64,000 bases of DNA from Dehalococcoidia bacterium (lineage in GTDB: Bacteria; Chloroflexota; Dehalococcoidia; Lucifugimonadales; JAGWBF01), in assembly GCA_021295955.1 (NCBI GenBank), contig JAGWBJ010000006.1, forward strand, positions 19,016 through 83,015. The letters run 5' to 3'. Below the pieces are notes generated by a model. The model worked only from the letters and a program-made list of their open reading frames with translations. It did no database searches and was not told the DNA's origin. Shown here in pieces: positions 41,430 to 50,254 of this stretch. The position numbers and the translations under genes are program-made. The number at the start of each line of letters is the position of its first letter. Position 1 is the stretch's first letter.

Positions 41430-42587
41430 TCAGCGGGCGGGACCGGCGTCGAGGGTGGCCGGGGGCCCGGCCCGGCCTCCAACCCGGTAGACGTGGTGCT
41501 CGTTGACGCCGGTCACTACCCTGGTGAACCCCTCCAGCAGCCGGTCCAGCTCCTCGTCCCCCGTGTCCACGAGCAACGGCCTTCCCTCCAGGGCCAGCAG
41601 CTTCTCCCGGGTGGCCGCCACCACGACGTTCTCCGTCCCGATGTCCCTGAGCACCTCGGGGCTGATCTGCTGGTTGCCCCGGCCCAGGACGTAGCCCTGG
41701 CCTCCGATGACCCCCAGGACGAGCTTGCACGGCCTGGCGCGGACCAGCTCCAGGAGATGCGCCTCGTTGGCGTCCCTCTGCTCCAGGCGCCCGTCCACGA
41801 CCACGTCTACGCCCAGCAGCGTGCCCTCCAGACCCAGGGCGTCCATCACCGCTCCGGTGGTGGTGCCGGGACCCACCACGTAGGCGGTCCCCTCCTCCAT
41901 CGTTGCGGCGACCTGGGCCCCTATGCCGCGCAGCGCATCCTCCTCGGCGGGTACGGAGCCGGCCTTGGCGCCCTGCACCATGTCCCGCTGCTCGGGCACT
42001 CTCAGGTATCCGCGAAGCGTCGCGTCCACCACACCCCGGCGAAAGGCCTCTTCGTCCACGTCCATCACCTCGGAGTCGCGGGTGCGGGTCAGTCTGCCCA
42101 TCAGGAACATCGAGGCCGCCTCCCCGGCATGCCGCGGGGTCAGGGCGAAGACGGCGGAGTGCATCTTCACGCCGGCGGGGATGCCCAGCGCGGGGACCCG
42201 CCGGCCCACGGCGTCGCAGATATCCTTGGCGGTGCCGTCGCCGCCGGCGAAGAGTAGCAGGTCCACCCCCTGCTCCTCCATGGCGCGGGCCGCGGCCCTG
42301 GTGTCCCCGGCGGTGGTCTCGCCCCTCACTATGGAGCCCAGCACCTCGGGGGAGAAGCCGCACTCCAGGGCCTCGTCCTCACCCATCTCCCCGGGGTAGG
42401 TGAGCACCCGGACCCGGTTCCGCAGCCTGGACAATGCCTCCAGGGCCTGGACGGCCCTGCCTGTTGACCGGGGAAGCGCGCCCAGGGACCTGGCCCTGCG
42501 GAGGACCTCCGGCCCGTCGCTGCCCTTCAGCCCCACCCTGCCCCCGACGCCGGCCACGGGGTTCACCACGAGGCCCAGCTTCTTCAT
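41430..42587 (-). CDS. ATP-NAD kinase-like protein (AcoX/NAD-kinase fold)
   Basis: 385 residues. LGLVVNPVAGVGGRVGLKG at the N-terminus and the kinase motif LLLFAGGDGTAKDICDAVG are diagnostic of the NAD/diacylglycerol kinase fold; GIPAGVKMHSAVFALTPRHAGE follows. It is longer than bacterial NadK (about 290) and matches the ATP-NAD-kinase-like/AcoX group, whose activity is not firmly known. C-terminal residues (GRGNQQISPEVLRDIGTENVVV) are characteristic of that group. A TATACT box lies at 42633-42638 on the minus strand. Confidence 0.85.
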   Translation of the reverse strand: MKKLGLVVNPVAGVGGRVGLKGSDGPEVLRRARSLGALPRSTGRAVQALEALSRLRNRVRVLTYPGEMGEDEALECGFSPEVLGSIVRGETTAGDTRAAARAMEEQGVDLLLFAGGDGTAKDICDAVGRRVPALGIPAGVKMHSAVFALTPRHAGEAASMFLMGRLTRTRDSEVMDVDEEAFRRGVVDATLRGYLRVPEQRDMVQGAKAGSVPAEEDALRGIGAQVAATMEEGTAYVVGPGTTTGAVMDALGLEGTLLGVDVVVDGRLEQRDANEAHLLELVRARPCKLVLGVIGGQGYVLGRGNQQISPEVLRDIGTENVVVAATREKLLALEGRPLLVDTGDEELDRLLEGFTRVVTGVNEHHVYRVGGRAGPPATLDAGPAR

Positions 42588-42632
42588 CGGGTAACGCCAC
42601 CCCCACGCCGGTCTGCCTTAGGCGCCACGGCG

Positions 42633-42638
42633 AGTATA
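42633..42638 (-). promoter_or_regulatory. -10 element of ATP-NAD kinase-like gene
   Basis: Minus strand GATGGTATACTCGCC gives TATACT about 46 bases before the ATG at 42587. Confidence 0.4.
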
Positions 42639-42764
42639 CCATCGGCCGCGAATCGACCGCCCACTCCCTTTGCCAGGGCTGCCGTGGGCAATGGCCCGGC
42701 ATGCCATCCGCTCCGGGCATATGCAGCCTTGATTGGTCGTACCCATAGGTGCGACAATATAGCC

Positions 42765-42971
42765 TTGAACGACAGCGTATTCGTAAGGCGGACCCGGCGA
42801 TATGCCCGCAAGAACCAGCTCGATTTCCACCTCGATTCTCGCCGCGGCAAAGGAAGCCACCGAACGGTCTATGTCGGCTCCCGGTTCACAGTGGTCCCGC
42901 ACGGAGAGATACGCTCTGGCCTCCTCGCATCCATGCTCAAAGACCTCGGCATAGACAGAAGGGAGTGGTGA
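42765..42971 (+). CDS. hicA: HicA-family toxin (mRNA interferase)
   Basis: About 68 residues. The HicA double-stranded RNA-binding-like fold is seen in RYARKNQLDFHLDSRRGKGSHRTVY with the catalytic-position His of GSH, followed by RFTVVPHGEIRSGLLASMLKDLGI. There is no ATG near the family start; TTG 42765 is the best candidate and lies about seven bases after a GACAAT box, so the transcript may be leaderless. Three bases separate its stop from the hicB start, the normal toxin-antitoxin arrangement. HicA cleaves mRNA when free of HicB. Confidence 0.8.
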   Translation: MNDSVFVRRTRRYARKNQLDFHLDSRRGKGSHRTVYVGSRFTVVPHGEIRSGLLASMLKDLGIDRREW

Positions 42972-42974
42972 CAC

Positions 42975-43439
42975 ATGCGATACGTATATCCGTGCATCTT
43001 ACACCCCGAAGCAGACGGCGGGTTCTCGGTGTCTTTCCTGGATGTGGAGGGAGCTAACACCGGCGGCGCCACGCGGGAGGAGGCGCTGTGCATGGCCGAA
43101 GACGCCCTCGTCGCCGCCCTCGGCGCCTACCACCGTCTTCGCCGAGAGATCCCGCTCCCCAGCCCTGTAGGAGAGGGGCAGGAAGCGATACGGCTCCAAC
43201 CCGTCGCGGCAGCCAAGATAGCCCTCGGTACTGCTATGCGGCAACAGGGACTCAACAACATCGGGCTGGCCAAGATCCTCGGCGTTACTGAATCCGCCGT
43301 CAGAAAGCTCCTCAACCCAGATCACCAGTCCCACATCAGCACCATTGACAGAGCCCTTCAAGCCGTGGGGCGCTCTCTGATTGTGGAGGATCAGCCAGCA
43401 GTCCAGCATCCCAAGAGCCCCGCTTTGACCTCAACGTAA
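42975..43439 (+). CDS. hicB: HicB-family antitoxin with helix-turn-helix
   Basis: 154 residues. N-terminal partial RNase-H-like HicB fold: YPCILHPEADGGFSVSFLDVEGANTGGATREEALCMAEDAL. C-terminal helix-turn-helix MRQQGLNNIGLAKILGVTESAVRKLLNP should bind the operon promoter and repress it. The antitoxin sequesters HicA. ATG 42975 lies three bases after the toxin stop. Confidence 0.88.
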   Translation: MRYVYPCILHPEADGGFSVSFLDVEGANTGGATREEALCMAEDALVAALGAYHRLRREIPLPSPVGEGQEAIRLQPVAAAKIALGTAMRQQGLNNIGLAKILGVTESAVRKLLNPDHQSHISTIDRALQAVGRSLIVEDQPAVQHPKSPALTST

Positions 43440-43606
43440 GGGCGATGCAACGAAGTCCTTGTGCGCACCCTGCCCTCTTCAATGCTATGATAATGGCTGT
43501 AGGCTGGGACAGGCCATGCGGGCCTCAGGCAACTTCCAGAGTTGGTCGGCTTTGGCTGGGAAAACAGGCTTTGGCTTGCCGGGCGGGACGCCCAATATGG
43601 GCTTGG

Positions 43607-43682
43607 TGGTGGCAACGGGAGGGTTCGAACCTCCGACCTAGCGCTTATGAAGCGCCCGCTCTAACCACTGAGCTACGTTGCC
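43607..43682 (-). tRNA. tRNA with CAU anticodon (elongator Met, or Ile2)
   Basis: 76 bases including an encoded CCA. Acceptor stem GGCAACG/CGTTGCC pairs fully, the D arm reads GCTCAGTGGTTAGAGC, the anticodon stem GGCGC/GCGCT encloses TTCATAA, and the T arm is GGAGG-TTCGAAC-CCTCC. The anticodon CAU is shared by tRNA-Met and the lysidine-modified tRNA-Ile2; identity elements suggest Met, but this is not decisive. Confidence 0.93.
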
Positions 43683-43786
43683 AAGCGTGATCTAAATATA
43701 TCCAGATGGCCCCTTGGGTGTCAACGGGCCCAGCCGTCGCTGGGGACTCGGCCGGGGTCCCGGAATGAATGTAAGGACGTGGTGCC

Positions 43787-44971
43787 GTGGCCCTTTCACA
43801 AAAGGTCAGGCGATTCGTGGACGAGGGCGGTTGGATACGCCGGATGTTCGAGGCGGGCATCGCCCTGAAGAGGCAGCACGGCGAGGACCGGGTGTTCGAC
43901 CTGTCCCTGGGCAACCCCGTCGTGGAGCCGCCGTCCCAGTTCCACCGCGAGCTGCTGCGCTTGGCCGAGCACCCCGTCAAGGGGATGCACCGGTACATGC
44001 CCAACGCCGGGTACCCGGAGACCCGGGAGGCCGTGGCGGCCTCCCTCAGGGACGAGACGGGCATCCCCTTCGCCGCCGGACACGTCGTCATGACCTGCGG
44101 CGCCGCGGCGGCCCTGAACGTCGTCCTGAAGACCATCCTGGACCCCGGCGCCGAGGTCGCCGTGTTCGCGCCCTACTTCGTGGAGTACGGCTACTATGTC
44201 GACAACCACGGCGGCGTCCCGGTGGTGGTCCCCTGCGGGAGGGATTTCCAGCCCGACCTGGAGGCCCTGGAGCGGTCCATCAACGGCCGCACCAGGGCGG
44301 TCATCATCAACTCGCCCAACAACCCCTCGGGCGCGGTGTACGGCGAACCCCTGCTGAAGGACCTGGGAGAGCTGCTTACGACCAAGGGAAGGCAGCACGG
44401 TACGGAGATATTCCTGATTAGCGACGAGCCCTACCGGCGCATCCTGTACGACGGGCTGGTGTATCCCCAGGTGTTCCCCAGGTACGACGCGTCCATCGCC
44501 GTGACCTCCCACGCCAAGGACCTGGCCCTGCCCGGAGAGCGCATCGGACACGTGGCGGTGAACCCCGGATACCCGGGGGCCGAAGAGCTGGTGGACGGGC
44601 TGACCTTCTGCAACCGCATCCTGGGCTTCGTCAACGCGCCGGCCCTCATGCAGCACGCCATCCGCAGGATCCAGGGGGCCAGCGTGGACGTTGCCGACTA
44701 CCAGCGGAAGAGGGACTACCTGTGCGGCCGGCTGACCGCCATGGGGTACTCGGTGTTCAAGCCCCAGGGCGCCTTCTACCTGTTCCCCCAGGCTCCGGGC
44801 GGCGACGATGTGGCCTTCGTGGACGAGCTGCAGGACCACAACGTGCTGGTGGTCCCCGGAAGGGGGTTCGGCGCCCCCGGCTACTTCCGCATCTCCTACT
44901 GCGTGGAAGACCGGGTGCTGGAGGGAGCGATGGACGGGTTCGCCCGGGCCGCCCGACGCTTCGGCCTGTAG
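43787..44971 (+). CDS. Class I/II pyridoxal-phosphate aminotransferase
   Basis: 394 residues from GTG 43787 (AAGGA upstream). Fold type I features: GMHRYMPNAGYPETREAVAASL, the cofactor-phosphate region MTCGAAAALNVVL, SPNNPSGAVY, FLISDEPYRRILYDG, and the Schiff-base lysine in SHAKDLALPGERIGHVA. C-terminal FRISYCVEDRVLEGA holds the carboxylate-binding Arg. It resembles aspartate/tyrosine-type aminotransferases; the amino-group donor is not certain. Its stop is separated by one base from the stop of the convergent gene. Confidence 0.93.
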   Translation: MALSQKVRRFVDEGGWIRRMFEAGIALKRQHGEDRVFDLSLGNPVVEPPSQFHRELLRLAEHPVKGMHRYMPNAGYPETREAVAASLRDETGIPFAAGHVVMTCGAAAALNVVLKTILDPGAEVAVFAPYFVEYGYYVDNHGGVPVVVPCGRDFQPDLEALERSINGRTRAVIINSPNNPSGAVYGEPLLKDLGELLTTKGRQHGTEIFLISDEPYRRILYDGLVYPQVFPRYDASIAVTSHAKDLALPGERIGHVAVNPGYPGAEELVDGLTFCNRILGFVNAPALMQHAIRRIQGASVDVADYQRKRDYLCGRLTAMGYSVFKPQGAFYLFPQAPGGDDVAFVDELQDHNVLVVPGRGFGAPGYFRISYCVEDRVLEGAMDGFARAARRFGL

Positions 44972-44979
44972 CCTACAGG
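44965..44979. terminator. Perfect inverted repeat spanning two convergent stop codons
   Basis: CCTGTAG-C-CTACAGG is a perfect palindrome made of the last codons of the aminotransferase and of the PEPCK-like gene. The stop codons (TAG on each strand) form its centre. The hairpin loop would be too tight for a normal terminator, so a role is doubtful. Confidence 0.3.
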
Positions 44980-47255
44980 ACCAGCCCGACCTTGTTCAGC
45001 AGGTCGTCGCTCTCCCCCGATAGGTGAAGCCCGCTGTCCCGGTACTTGGCGGCCAGGGCCGAAAGGTCCGAGTTCCGGGGGCGCGTGCCCCTGCCCAGAT
45101 GGTCCGCCAGCTCCGGCAGGCTGTTGTAGGCCTGGTCCACGTTCCAGTAGAAAGACAGCAGCCAGGCCAGCTCCCGCTCGTTGTCGGGGTTCGGTATGTC
45201 CCTCAGGTCGTACAGGTCGTTGGTCACCCTGGTGTAACGCAGGATTCCCGCCTTGTCTGCGGCGTCCCGCCCGTAGTACCGTCTCCGGCTCAGCTCGGCG
45301 ATGCGTCGGGAGTACTCCTGGTTTCCGTAGATGTTCCAGGGCAGCCACTCCTGGGAGAGGTCCACCGCGGTGTTGCCGTTGGCGTCCACGATGGCCACGG
45401 CCACGTCGGAGCCCAGCACCGGGTCGTGCTCGAACTTCACGGCCTCCCGCAGCAGGGCCTCCTGGAGCATGAGGGTGAGCTCCCTGGGGATCTTCCTGTA
45501 CCCGGCCCCGCTGGCCTCGTCGTTGGTGTCGGCGCCCACACCGCCGGTATTGAAGGCGTAGTAGTGCTGGGGCAGGCCCCCCGCCTCCATCGCCCTGAGG
45601 ATGTGGAACATCAGGTTCGCGTTGTCGTCCTCCAGCCCGATGATGAAGGGGTCCGAGAAGTACTCCACGTAGGGCCTGCCGATGGCGCCGATGGCGGCCC
45701 CCATCTGCACCGCCTCGCCGTACATCAGGATGCGTATGTACTGCTGCAGGGTGACCCGCCTCAACGGCGGGATCACGGTGTTCTGGCGCATCACCGCCTG
45801 CCAGAAGACCCGGTCGGTGTGCTCCATGGGCACGTGTACGGACTCCTCCAGCTCCCCCCCGGTGATGGAGCGCATCAGGTGCTGGGAGCCCTTCCGCTCC
45901 AGCAGCCTGAGCCTGGACAGGACCATCCGCATGTTCCTGACCGGGTTCTCCCCGTACTTGGGCGTGCCCGTGTCCGGGTCCACTGGTACGTTCTCCAGCA
46001 TCTCATCCGTATTGGGTGCCTCGGGACTGCCCCTGAGAGTGTCGTAGGTAATGGGGTCGTCCTCCCGGGTCAGGCCGAAGGGCACCGCGTACAGGCTGTT
46101 CTCGGTGCCGTCGATGGAGTAGGGCACGGTGACCGTCTTGCCGTCGTGGACGCTCTCGGCGGGAGGCTGCAGCCGCTGGAGGAGGACGATGTCGTCGTTC
46201 ATCGGGTAGACCCCCTCCGCGGGGTCCTCCGGCAGGCCGAGGGTCCGGGCGAGCTGGCTGTTCGCCAGCTCGATCATGATGGTCAGGGTGCTCTTACCGT
46301 GGAGGGACGGCCCGACGGTCACCAGGGCCGTGTTGGCCATCTTCCCCTGTAGAGTCTTGGTCCTGGCCATGCTGAGGGCCGCCTGCACCGCCAGACCCTC
46401 GGACTGCTTCACCAGGAACATGGCGATGGAGAGGGGGCCCATCTTATGCTCGCCCACGTAGTCGAACCCCAGGTGGAGGGACAGCCCCCTGGTCGGCGCC
46501 TTGAAGACGAGCTGGGTGAGCCCGGCCTCCCTGACCCGCTCCTTGAGGGCCTCGTCCAGGCCCAGGTCCTCCAGCCACCGGGGGATGGACACCTCCACGA
46601 TGTCCGGGGGCGAGGTCCACTGCTCCCTGGGGAGGTCGAAGGTGAGCTGACGCCACATCCGGGGGAGCTGCATGTACCGGCCGCCGAAGAGGATCTGCCT
46701 GGCGTGGAAGGAGCGACCCGGGGCGTCGCCGATCTGCCGGTCCGACTGGATTACCGTCTCCCCCGAGTCCAGGTACTCCCTCAGGCGCCTGTTGATGTGG
46801 GCCAGGACCTCGGTGAACAGCTCCTGGCTCTCGGCGCTGAACGCCAGGGCGTCGCGGTTCCTGGCAAAGCCGTCGATGAAATACTGGGTCAGATCGGGCC
46901 GCCGTACCACCCCGAGCTGGCTGAAGAAGGCCAGACCGCCGTTGTCGAGACGGACCACGGCCTCGGGCCAAGCCCGCGCCGCCGCCCTTCCGGCGGCGTT
47001 GGCCTCGGCTGCCGCCTTGTCCAGCTCCTCCGCCTCCCGGCGGACCCTGTCCTGCTCCGCCTGGGGCATGTCCTGGAGGACGGGCATCTTGGACAGTATC
47101 CACTCGTCGGGCGGGTTGAAGAGGTGGGCTTCGGGACGGTGGCCCTCTCTGGCCAGCGCCACCAGCCGGTCCAGCTCACGCTCGAATTCCCGGTTTATGG
47201 GAGGCCCTTCGAGGAGCGAGGGCTTCTCCCCGCCGTTGTCACTCTGGTCTGGCAA
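44973..47255 (-). CDS. PEP-carboxykinase-like P-loop protein
   Basis: 760 residues from TTG 47255; a weak GGGGGTC precedes it. The central part holds TVGPSLHGKSTLTIM, a P-loop (GxxxxGKS), then YPMNDDIVLLQ in the place of the second metal motif, and IDGTENSLYAVPFGLTREDDPITYD, which recall the ATP-type PEP carboxykinase/HprK group. The order P-loop, DD motif, GTEN.FYAVP agrees with PEPCK, but overall length (PEPCK is about 530) and the long N-terminal region are unusual. No substrate-binding Arg/Lys set can be confirmed. Treated as a divergent PEPCK-like enzyme. Confidence 0.5.
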   Translation of the reverse strand: MPDQSDNGGEKPSLLEGPPINREFERELDRLVALAREGHRPEAHLFNPPDEWILSKMPVLQDMPQAEQDRVRREAEELDKAAAEANAAGRAAARAWPEAVVRLDNGGLAFFSQLGVVRRPDLTQYFIDGFARNRDALAFSAESQELFTEVLAHINRRLREYLDSGETVIQSDRQIGDAPGRSFHARQILFGGRYMQLPRMWRQLTFDLPREQWTSPPDIVEVSIPRWLEDLGLDEALKERVREAGLTQLVFKAPTRGLSLHLGFDYVGEHKMGPLSIAMFLVKQSEGLAVQAALSMARTKTLQGKMANTALVTVGPSLHGKSTLTIMIELANSQLARTLGLPEDPAEGVYPMNDDIVLLQRLQPPAESVHDGKTVTVPYSIDGTENSLYAVPFGLTREDDPITYDTLRGSPEAPNTDEMLENVPVDPDTGTPKYGENPVRNMRMVLSRLRLLERKGSQHLMRSITGGELEESVHVPMEHTDRVFWQAVMRQNTVIPPLRRVTLQQYIRILMYGEAVQMGAAIGAIGRPYVEYFSDPFIIGLEDDNANLMFHILRAMEAGGLPQHYYAFNTGGVGADTNDEASGAGYRKIPRELTLMLQEALLREAVKFEHDPVLGSDVAVAIVDANGNTAVDLSQEWLPWNIYGNQEYSRRIAELSRRRYYGRDAADKAGILRYTRVTNDLYDLRDIPNPDNERELAWLLSFYWNVDQAYNSLPELADHLGRGTRPRNSDLSALAAKYRDSGLHLSGESDDLLNKVGLVL

Positions 47256-47373
47256 ACTTGACCCCCTGTATATGTGCGCCGGCTACCCTTCGAAGCGCCT
47301 GTCAGGGTGTTCGACTATCCTACAGGCTTACGCCATTGGTGTCAAAAAGCGGGCGGGCGATTTGGGGCCGCCG

Positions 47374-48858
47374 CTAGACCCCCTTCATCTCCAGCGTGCC
47401 GACCACTCCCGTCTCCAGGTCCACCGTCCGGATGGCATGGTTGTTGGTGTCCGCGACGAACACCCTGCCCGCGGCGACGCTCACCCCCGACGGCTCGTGG
47501 AGCGCGGCCTGGGAGGCCTCGCCGTCCCGGTGGCCCGGCTCGCCGGTGCCCGCGAAGGTGATTACGCTGCGGGTGTTGGGGAACAGCCGCTTGACCTTGT
47601 TGTTGTATGTGTCGGCCACGTACAGGATGCCGTCATGGTGGTCTATGCCCTGGGGGTGCTGAAGGCGCACGTCGTCGCCGGCGCCGTCCACGTCGCCGAA
47701 TACGAAGAGGCCCTCGCCCACGATGGTCTCGACCCGGCCTCCGGGACTCAGGTCCGCGGACCTGATGGCGCTGGCCTCGCTGTCGGCGAAGTACAGCTTA
47801 TGGCCGTCGGCGGTGATGCCGCTGGGCTGGTCCAGGGAGGCGCTGAGCAGGGCCCCGTCCACCGGGGCCTCGCGCCCGTTGCCCGCGTAGGGCCCGATCG
47901 TTCTGCGGCCCAGGTCCAGCGACCATATCTGGTGTATTCCAGCCATGGCGATGAACAGCACCCCCTCGTGGAGCCACAGGTCCCATGGGGAGCTCAGGTC
48001 CGACGCCCGGGGGTCGCCGCCCTGCCGGTATGCTCGGGCCTGGCGCCCCGTCCCGGCGATGGTGTCCACCCGCCTGGCCGCCAGGTCCACCCTGCGGACC
48101 GCGTGGTTCTCCGTATCGGCGACGTACAGCGTGTCGCCGTCCAGGGCCAATCCCTGCGGGTGGTCGAACCGGGCCTCGGAGAAGGCCCCGTCGGCAAGGC
48201 CCGGTTCTCCCTGGCCGATGACCTCCTGGACATCCCCCTCCAACGTAGCCACGATGATCCGGTTGTGGTTGGAGTCGGAGATAACCAGCCGGCCCGAGGC
48301 CTCGTCGGCCAGCACCTTGCCCGGGAAGGACAACGGCGAGCCCGGCTCCTGCTCCACGGCGTGGCTCAGGGGGGAGCGGTCGAGGACTCCCAGGCCGTCG
48401 AACTCCTGCACCATCTCCTGGATAATCGGGTCGAAGTCCTCGAAGGTAATCTCGCCCTCGTGCTTGCCGATCACCTTGCCCAGGGGGTCCAGGAACATGA
48501 GGGTGGGCCAGGCCCGGCACCCGTACTGGCTCCACACCTGGAACTCGCTGTCGTTGACCACCGGGTGCTCCAGCTCGTAGCGCATCACGGCCTTGCGCAG
48601 GTTCTCCGTCTCCTTCTCGGAGGTGAACTTGGCCGAGTGTACGCCGACCACGGCCAGCTCGCCCCTGTATTTGCGCTCCAGTTTCCGCAACTGCGGAAAT
48701 ACGTGCATGCAGTTGACTCAACAGTAGGTCCAGAAGTCCAGGATGACGATCTTGCCCCGCAGGTCCTGCAGGGAGAGGGGCCTGTCGGTGTTGAGCCAGT
48801 CCAGCCCCGGTGGAAAGTCGGGTGCGGACGTGTTGCCCACGAAGGACTTCTTCGCCAT
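47374..48858 (-). CDS. Candidate selenoprotein: thioredoxin-like/NHL-repeat fusion with UGA in the redox motif
   Basis: The ORF track splits this gene in two (69-residue and 444-residue ORFs) at TGA 48720-48718. Reading TGA as an amino acid gives 494 residues from ATG 48858 (AAAGGGG site). The redox motif is [18 protein letters not shown]; homologous thioredoxin/NHL proteins such as NHLRC2 have CCINC, so UGA replaces the N-terminal Cys of the CxxC pair (U47-x-x-C50). The thioredoxin fold continues ([25 protein letters not shown]), then about six NHL blades ([20 protein letters not shown]). No signal peptide. A hairpin TTTCCGC-AGTT-GCGGAAA follows the UGA. Selenocysteine insertion is inferred; a nonsense mutation is the alternative. 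Confidence 0.85.
48682..48699 (-). promoter_or_regulatory. Candidate bacterial SECIS element, thioredoxin/NHL gene
   Basis: Minus-strand TTTCCGC-AGTT-GCGGAAA is a perfect 7-bp hairpin with the tetraloop AGTT (G at the second place). The loop starts 25 bases after the UGA, inside the 16-37 base range for bacterial SECIS elements. It lies within the coding frame, as required in bacteria. Confidence 0.65.
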
Positions 48859-49041
48859 GTGGAACCCCTTTCCGCAAGCAGCCGCGCTCGCTGACCATAT
48901 TGTGCACCTTGTGCTGCCTCCAGGCAAGCGCGTGGCGAGGCGCCGTGCCCGTCCCCCTACTCTCGACCTCAGCGGTCACTTGACACCGCCACCCAAACGG
49001 CGATAATGGCGGTGAACCTCCTCTGCAAGCGGCTTTCCTAC

Positions 49042-49057
49042 GCCGATCCGAATCGGC
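49042..49057. promoter_or_regulatory. Palindrome upstream of the DNA methyltransferase
   Basis: GCCGAT-CCGA-ATCGGC is a 16-base inverted repeat 33 bases before the methyltransferase ATG. It may be an operator controlling the restriction-modification operon. Confidence 0.35.
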
Positions 49058-49090
49058 CCGCTGCAACCCGATAGGCGAGGATGATGTAGC

Positions 49091-50254
49091 ATGGTTGGGC
49101 TACAGGCCCGCCCGACGGCGATTGACCTGTTTGCGGGCGCAGGCGGTCTGTCCACTGGCTTTCAGCAAGCTGGGTTTGATGTAGTTGCTGCCAACGACTC
49201 TGACCCATACGCCGCAGCCACCTACCGGCTTAATCACCCCTCCACCCTCTTCGTCGGCGGCTCCATCGAATCGATAACCGAGGCGGAATTCTTGGGCGGT
49301 ACTGGCTTACATCGGGGCGAGTTGGACGTTCTTGTGGGAGGACCGCCATGCCAGGCTTTCAGCGTCTATAATCATCGGCGCGGGATGCATGATGAGCGGT
49401 CCGGACTCTTTCGAGAATACCTCCGTATGGTCCACGGCCTACTGCCTCGAATGGTCGTTATAGAGAACGTCACCGGCATCACGAGTATTGATGGAGGCCG
49501 CGCGGTCCATGATATCAAGGATAGCCTGAGGAACCTCGGGTATCACGTGGAGTCGGCGGTCTTAAAAGCAGAGGAATATGGAGTGCCGCAAGAGCGTCGT
49601 CGTATTTTTTTTGTGGGTTCCCGATCATATCTCCCGATTCGATGGCCAACGCCAACTTACGCTGCATGCGAAAATATTTTCACTATAGGACACAATCTCA
49701 AGCCCCTGGTGACAGTGGACGAGGCCATCGGCGACCTGCCCACGCTCAACAACAGCGAGGGGGCGGAGAAGATGGACTACACAGCAGCGCCGGTATCGGA
49801 CTACCAACGCCAGTCCAGGAGTGGTTCCGCATGGGTTTTCAACCATGTCGCACCGCAACTCGCGCCCATTAATCTGGAACGGATGAAACACATCCCACCG
49901 GGTGGCAGTTGGCGGGATATCCCTTATCAACTGCTCCCCGCTGGTATGAAACTCGCCAACCGGAGCGACCACACCAAACGGTATGGGCGCTTGCATCCCG
50001 ACGGGCAAGCATGCACCATCATGACTAGGTGCGACGTCCACTGGGGCGCGTATATCCATCCTTACCAAGACAGGGCTATTACCGTGCGGGAGGCGGCCCG
50101 CTTCCAGTCTTTCCCCGACAAGTTCCAGTTCTTGGGGAGCCGTGGCGAGCAATACAAACAGGTTGGCAACGCAGTGCCACCACTCCTGGCGGCGGCTGTG
50201 GCGAACGACGTAGCATTCATGTTAGCGGAGCAGGCGGTTGAAAGCCGCGCCTGA
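49091..50254 (+). CDS. DNA (cytosine-5) methyltransferase
   Basis: 387 residues. Motif I AIDLFAGAGGLSTGFQQAGF, motif IV VGGPPCQAFS with the catalytic Cys, motif VI VVIENVTGI, motif VIII VPQERRRIFFVGSR, and motif X YKQVGNAVPPLLAAAVA are all present. The target-recognition region lies between VIII and IX. GAGGATGATGTAGC precedes the ATG. It overlaps the next gene, a NotI-like nuclease, by 17 bases, so the pair is a type II restriction-modification system. Codons and base composition are more AT-rich than the flanks, consistent with transfer. Confidence 0.95.
   Translation: MVGLQARPTAIDLFAGAGGLSTGFQQAGFDVVAANDSDPYAAATYRLNHPSTLFVGGSIESITEAEFLGGTGLHRGELDVLVGGPPCQAFSVYNHRRGMHDERSGLFREYLRMVHGLLPRMVVIENVTGITSIDGGRAVHDIKDSLRNLGYHVESAVLKAEEYGVPQERRRIFFVGSRSYLPIRWPTPTYAACENIFTIGHNLKPLVTVDEAIGDLPTLNNSEGAEKMDYTAAPVSDYQRQSRSGSAWVFNHVAPQLAPINLERMKHIPPGGSWRDIPYQLLPAGMKLANRSDHTKRYGRLHPDGQACTIMTRCDVHWGAYIHPYQDRAITVREAARFQSFPDKFQFLGSRGEQYKQVGNAVPPLLAAAVANDVAFMLAEQAVESRA

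Noticed and set aside
43445-43690. Plus-strand ORFs over the tRNA
   Set aside because: They run through a fully paired tRNA gene on the other strand.
46672-48894. 740-codon plus-strand ORF
   Set aside because: Antisense across the PEPCK-like gene and the thioredoxin/NHL gene; no protein signature.
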